Source: Rhododendron vialii
Taxonomy: Eukaryota > Streptophyta > Magnoliopsida > Ericales > Ericaceae
NCBI RefSeq assembly: GCF_030253575.1
Contig: NC_080566.1
Span: 30,043,001 to 30,107,000 of the forward strand
Reading direction: 5' to 3'
Length of the DNA: 64,000 bases
Below, in pieces: positions 58,650 to 64,000 of the stretch (positions are counted from its first letter, which is position 1; each line of letters starts with the position of its first letter). The position numbers and the translations under genes were made by a program. Below the pieces are notes generated by a model. It did not search any database, had not been told where the DNA came from, and worked only from the letters and a program-made list of their open reading frames with translations.

Positions 58650-59305
58650 AAAGGTGATGATAGGCTGATAGTGAAACACACAAGGCCCATAAAATTAGAG
58701 CACAAAACTTCTCCACACTGCTTTTGCATAAAGTGGAGCTACCACTCGGCACTCACCACTTATGTTGTCTATCCAAAAAGACTTGTGGGACCTCACCACC
58801 TACAGGGCCTTAAACAAGTGTGGTGGGTTCTGCCACAGCGCCACCACTGAGCTAACTTTGGGGACTCTTCCCACCACTTGAAATGAAGCCATTTTAAAAG
58901 AAAAGAAAAATGTAAAAGAAAGGGTAAGTTTCACTTACACCTTTGAGATAATTTTCAATGGCAGATACCACATCCACGTATGAAAAATGATAATAAACTT
59001 TCTATGGTTTCGATGTTTATTTCCCTTGCACCCCAACCAACAACTGTTCGACCGAACACTTGATGTAATCAGCCAAAGGTGGCTTATATTGGCAAATTCA
59101 CATTTTCATTACAAAATCAGTAGTTAAAAGTTCTCAATTCTCAAATTTTGGTTTTAGTTACATTTTTATTTTCAGAAAGGGTGAATATTAAGATACAAAC
59201 CGCTTCTGGCTCATCCCATTACATGTTTGGAGAGACAATTTTTTATCAGGGTATCAGCGAAGCGCACAACGAAATTTTAGGATTTATTGTCATTTTTCAT
59301 ACGTA

Positions 59306-59847
59306 CAGATGGCAACGGTGCAGTTCTGGTTCGATTATTGGCAAAACCAAAACCAAAGCAAAACATATACCTAAAACCAATTACACAACCGAAACCAGTG
59401 GTCAAAATTTTTAATAGAGTTAAAGACGCAAAATATCCAACAACAAAATATATATAAAAAAAAAAAAAAAAAGCCAACAAACTAATATACTATTACAACA
59501 TATGTTTAAAGACACCAAAAATCATTGTCCAACAACAAAATATTGTAAAAGACAACAAACTAATACACCGTATGCTTAAAGACACAAATATTTATTCTCA
59601 AAATAACAGAAGAAGGGTATATAAGGGTGTATTTCAGTATGTAGGGGTATATATAAGGGTATTTATGTAATTATATTTTGGTTTGGTTACAGTTTTCGCT
59701 TTTCGGTTTGGTAATCATATAAAACTGAAATTGGAGCCAAACCGGCCTGTTAATAACCAAAACTATCGTTAAAAATTCGGTTAAAAATCGCACTAATTGG
59801 TTCGATACGGTTCGGTTAACCAATGATTTTGATGGATTGCCATCCCT
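59306..59847. mobile_element. hAT-like MITE (542 bp) with GGTTCGGTT motifs
   Basis: The left end CAGATGGCAACGG and right end (reversed) AGGGATGGCAATCC are inverted relatives. Flanking 8-mers CATACGTA and CATGCGTA differ by one base. Interior repeats AAACCAAAACC and GGTTCGATACGGTTCGGTT are typical of plant hAT MITEs. Confidence 0.75.
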
Positions 59848-60092
59848 CATGCGTAAAAGGGGTATCTGTCATCAGGAATAACCTCAAGTGGTGTCAAATT
59901 TGTCCAGAACGAAATGAAACCACCTCAATGCATTGAATGATCATTGCCTCACCTCAACCACCCCCACCATGCATTTTCAATCCATCCCTCCTCTTGTCAC
60001 TCATTATGTTCAGCACAAATGAAGCAGAGGCCCACCAAGCCTCCACGCTTGGTGGTGTGGCCCTGTCACATCACGCCACCTAGCAAAGAAAA

Positions 60093-60144
60093 AACAATAG
60101 TAGTACTTTTTTTTTTTTTTTTGAACATAACAATAGTAGTACTT
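60093..60144 (-). repeat. 16-bp direct repeats around a poly(T) insert (retroposition footprint)
   Basis: AACAATAGTAGTACTT occurs at 60093-60108 and 60129-60144, separated by T14 and GAACAT. Read on the minus strand, this is a 20-bp insert ATGTTC plus poly(A) between 16-bp target duplications, as left by a heavily 5'-truncated LINE or SINE event. Confidence 0.75.
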
Positions 60145-60725
60145 GAATGAATAATAACATGGATAGTAAATCATTTTTTGATAACAGAATATCTGGGTCA
60201 GTTTTTGCATACCTCGTCTAATTTTAAGACCGTGGAATCAATTACCAGAACTCTAGTGGTCCTAAGATTTGAAATATTTACCATGGATGGTTCGAACATG
60301 GCAAAGGAGACATTTTTGAGTGCCGAGCGGATACCACTTTGTGGTACCCATCGGTGATCCACGGCCCAGATTTATTTCATCTCTCTCCTCTTTTTCTCTC
60401 TCTAAAATATTCGGAACACTACACTGTATGGGTGTGCACGCGCCACTTCCATTCATGGAGAGGGAGGTCCCGTCCTAGCACCAGAAGAGCCATTTCAGAG
60501 GAAGAAAATACTTCCCCACTTGAGGTCTACTAACACATTTAATTTTAAGATAAACATCCGTGGTTTCTAGCCTTACCAAAAAAAAAATTCTTTGAAAAAG
60601 GAGCGAATTTATGAGTATTTCTTATACAAATATGGATCTATTCAAAATTGGAACAAGCGAAATGAGTTTAGTATTCCACTTTTTTATAAAAGCACTCCAA
60701 AATTTGTCTTTTAATGTTTGTGTGT

Positions 60726-60965
60726 GTAATTTTCAAGCACTAATGCACAAAATTTGGGAGTGTGTTTGTAAAAAAAAGGTGAAGTGCTAAAATCATTGCC
60801 GTTAGAACATTTCCCATTGGCATAAGATGATAGAGACAACTCAACGTAATTTTCAAGCACTAAAAGCACAAATTTTAGAATGCATTTATAAAAAAAAGAT
60901 GAAGTGCTAAAATCAGTGCCGTAAGAACATTTCTCATTGGCATAAGATGATAGAGACAACTCAAC
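60726..60965. repeat. 120-bp tandem duplication
   Basis: GTAATTTTCAAGCACTAA starts at 60726 and 60846. The two 120-bp copies are about 90% alike, both ending TAGAGACAACTCAAC. Confidence 0.9.
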
Positions 60966-61399
60966 CACTCCATGTGTATGTAAAAAAGGTTTTTAAGATG
61001 TACTGTGGCTTGTGTAGTGCTGCTTCTAAAATAAAGCTCTCTTTTTAATGCAACATGCATCAAGGCAAGGCCATTGTGGTAATTGTGGCCTCTATTTATG
61101 TGTTCCCATCTTGCATAAATTCATGTCTACCCTGAGCTTGTACAGAGATAGAGGGGTCAAATTTGGCTCAGTTGTGCCAGTCCGGTCTATTCACTTTTGT
61201 TCTCAACGTGTCTTGCGCCGGGCCTAACTCAACTCGTTTACTTGCCGTGTCATATCTTGTCCGGCCATGTCAGAATAATCTAGTCCGACCTGGCCCGTTG
61301 GCACACCACAAATGTGTCTGGTACTGCCAAGCCTATTGTTGTGCCATGTCTGTGCTTAGTCGGACCGTAGAAAATTGTGGGCAACGTGTCCGGAAAAAG

Positions 61400-63276
61400 G
61401 CGGATTGATGAGCGCACTTTTTGGCAGACGAGTGTTCAATTCAGAATCGCCACTTGGGTTTGAAGGTCCAACATCCAAGGAACCGAACTTGAAACGCTCG
61501 CTGCGCTGTTTGATTTGAAAAAGGTGAAGGCACCAGTCCGTCATAACTATATCTGGGTTCGGAAGCCAGATTACAAGAGGGGAAGGGTTTTAAGACACCC
61601 CTCTCGCTCAATCTGGAGATCGGTCTCTACTTAAACATTTGCGAAAACATTTGCGATTCTGTTTGATTAATCAATTTTTTAGTCATTTAAGGCGGGGGAA
61701 CAGTTTAATGAGGATTAAAGCTGTAACAATTTTTACAGGATGTGATTAGAATGGCATGGGTGGATAAAATATTGAAAAATAAAATGGGATAAAATCCAAC
61801 ACTGTGACAAAATATCAAAACAGTGCTTTTGTATGAATTTGACACAAGCAGTGGTCAACTTGCATGCATGTATCTACGTGCATGCAAGCCCACCATCGCG
61901 CGACAAACCCATACAATCGCGCGCGAGTTGATATCCTTCCAACATGTTGTATTTTATCCCCTTCTGGGCTCTAGAATGACAAGTGCACACCTAGGACTAA
62001 CCAAGCAATTTATAGGCAGTTAATATATACAGTTTTAAGCACTTTAAAGGCTGAAAAGCTCTATAATTTAATAAAACACCCATAAACAGTATGGGGACAA
62101 AATAATGGCCTAAAACTAAGCTACCCGTGCAAGGCCAACCACTGGTCAGAGGCACTCTGGCGCTCGAGAGTTGCGCTAGGCGCGCGATGATTGTGCCCTG
62201 GCGCGCGAGGGTCTGAACCATTTAACCAGTGTTTGGTTTTCATATTTTTGGGTTCTAGGACAGGTCCAGAATAATCTCAGGAGTACTCCAAAACTACAAA
62301 CTAGCAGTTTGATCTAAGGAAAACAGTAAACTGGTTTTTATCATGCTTGCAAAGTGATCTGTATAAACAAAAAGACATAAAATAGTAGGAAACCAATCCC
62401 CACGCGGTCTTGCGCGCGCGGCTACGGAGTGTCGCACGCGAGACTGGGACCGTTGCGCACTGGTTCCTATCTCAATGATTTTTGAAACCCTGCCAGCTTT
62501 AGGACCAGGACTGGTATTGATTACCAACATTGGCCATGTCAGCCCCCCTCAGAGATCAGAATAGAAAACAGTAGGTATGCTATACCTAGATTAAGTTTGC
62601 ATAAATGATTGAGCTTTGATGTGTTTGAGGCTTGATTGAGGTATTGGGAGGAGGAATAACAAACTATGTTCTTGAGGGTGTAACTTAGGGCTTTAAAACT
62701 TAGAACTTTGTAACCTTTTAAAACCTATAAATTTTGTTAACTTTTTGAAAAACTTGAACCCTTTAAATGGATGAACAAATGGGGTATTTATAGAGAGAGA
62801 GTGAGGTAGATATGGGCTGCAAAGAGAGGAATTCAGCCAATCCACGAGGCTGGCTGAGGTTGCATTGGTGGCCAAGTTTCCACCTCAAGAAAAGTTGGTC
62901 GGAACAAGCATTGGGCTCTGGCGCGCGATGGTCGCGCCCTGGCGCGAAGGTCAACGGTCAAACTTTGACGATTGACCGCCACCTGTCCGTTTGACCAGCG
63001 CGCGTGTACCACCTACTCACGCGTTGGTCAACGGTCAAGCTTTGACCATTGACCAACACCTGTCAAGCTGATCTGTGCGCGCGGGCTCTCAACCAACTCG
63101 TGCTAGTGGAGTTTTTGGCTTTTGAAGTGGCTTAGGCTTGGTTAGATTCAAAAGGGTGTCAAACACTCAAAGCTTAAACACGTATCATTCCCAGGGTGTT
63201 CTTGATCCGTTTCATCATTGGAGAATCAAAAACCGAAAGTAAACTAATCTGAAAGCCCAGATTGGAGTGTCTACAA
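61400..63276 (-). mobile_element. LTR region of a Tat/Ogre-like retrotransposon
   Basis: On the minus strand it begins TGTAGACACTCCAATCTGGG at 63276, an LTR start typical of Tat/Ogre-type elements. A TATA box (TATAAATAC) lies at 62784-62792. Near the left side AAGTGGCGATTCTGAATTG (about 61459-61441) resembles the LTR/primer-site junction of that group. CGCG-rich blocks (62400-62450 and 62920-63080) are part of U3/R. No coding domain is in the window, and the left border is approximate. Confidence 0.5.
62784..62792 (-). promoter_or_regulatory. TATA box of the Tat/Ogre-like LTR
   Basis: The minus strand reads TATAAATACCCC just after a CTCTCTCT tract. Direction and location, about 480 bp from the LTR start, fit an LTR promoter. 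Confidence 0.5.
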
Positions 63277-64000
63277 AAATCTAAACAAATGCTGCTAATA
63301 TTTTTGTCAAAAAGTTGAACAATGCTGAACTAAATTAACAAAGCAAATATTAAACAGCAATTATTTCATTCTCACTATCATGGTTTTATACTTGTTTTAC
63401 TATTTTTTATATTGCACATCTTGAATCCCACGATGATAACGATGTAAAACAATTGACATTCAAAATTATCCAAGTTATTTGATTGAATATTGTAAAAAAA
63501 ATCACATTCCATTTTCACGTAATCAAATTTTAACATGCCTGTATAATTTATACATATATAAATCGAAAGGATGCATCCGTGCCCGTGCCCGTTTCCGTTT
63601 CCATACTCGTTCTCGTGCTTTACCGTGTCCGTTCTACGTGCTCCAAAACGACAGCCTAACTTGACCCACTTTTTAAGTGTCGCTCCTTGCCTTGGCTAAC
63701 GTGGTTTTCCCATGTCGACCCTACCCAATTTATACCTTTACGCATGGCCCGAAAAAGATAGGGCCCACCCTACACTTTTTTTTCTTTTTTTTTTCCCGGA
63801 AATTATATATGTCATGTAGTAGTGCACGTCCAAGGTCTACGCACACCGCACTAACTAAAGTGCACCCTCTTTCTTTTTTTTTTAACCAGATGTTCAGGTT
63901 ATCTTGCGAGCACATTAACTATTTTTGAGATTTTGAAATTGACGGTCAGACAAACTTTCAGTGACTCCAAAGCTTGAAATGTTTGGACTTTGTGGGATTT
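63277..64000. other. No gene seen
   Basis: AT-rich with a CCGTGCCCGTGCCCGTTTCC degenerate repeat near 63580-63600 and two T-runs. Nothing codes. Confidence 0.5.

Overview
This window is nuclear DNA of a flowering plant. Spliceosomal introns with plant-like GT..AG borders, LTR retrotransposons primed by initiator-Met tRNA, an Au-type SINE, Stowaway, hAT-like and Mutator-like elements, and two recognisable plant genes all support this. Gene structures and TE types suggest a eudicot, probably a woody one; I would not name the genus. No bacterial, organellar or viral gene was seen.

Layout. (1) 1-19.1 kb is a nested transposon block. It holds an LTR with primer-binding site (134-1869, minus strand), the start of a second LTR (3595, plus strand), and a 13.5-kb Mutator-like frame (4374-17861) flanked by a 9-bp direct repeat. 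Inside the frame sit a 4.86-kb long-inverted-repeat MULE (4907-9767, 10-bp target duplication) carrying a two-exon GRF zinc-finger gene, a 2.9-kb LTR-like unit (13987-16865) and a hAT-like MITE (17123-17679). (2) 19.1-19.3 kb is a DICER-LIKE gene fragment. (3) 19774-27340 is ARP5 (12 exons, 719 aa, plus strand), the actin-related subunit of the INO80 remodeler. (4) 27.3-35.4 kb is intergenic: MITEs, a duplicated core promoter, a broken MADS-box gene, a small coding fragment and a degenerate GTGTGAATT array. (5) 35469-55424 is EME1 (19 exons, 798 aa, plus strand), the non-catalytic partner of the MUS81 nuclease, spread over 20 kb because its introns are loaded with transposons. (6) 55.4-64 kb is repeats only: tandem duplications, a hAT-like MITE and a Tat/Ogre-like LTR region (to 63276, minus strand).

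Most interesting. EME1 has been lengthened by duplication of exon-intron units. Five extra symmetric phase-0 mini-exons (81, 81, 93, 81 and 87 nt, introns of 77-80 nt) build a charged coiled-coil just before the nuclease domain, and a second module (..VAETPMLDF..KR.SKGLS..) is repeated in exons 1-3. ARP5 exons 5 and 6 are bracketed by inverted copies of one MITE, the arrangement that favours circular RNA. EME1 intron 3 carries a clean template-switch mutation footprint.

Both intact genes act in chromatin and DNA repair: INO80/ARP5 in remodelling at damage, and MUS81-EME1 in resolving branched recombination intermediates. Their adjacency is most likely coincidental.
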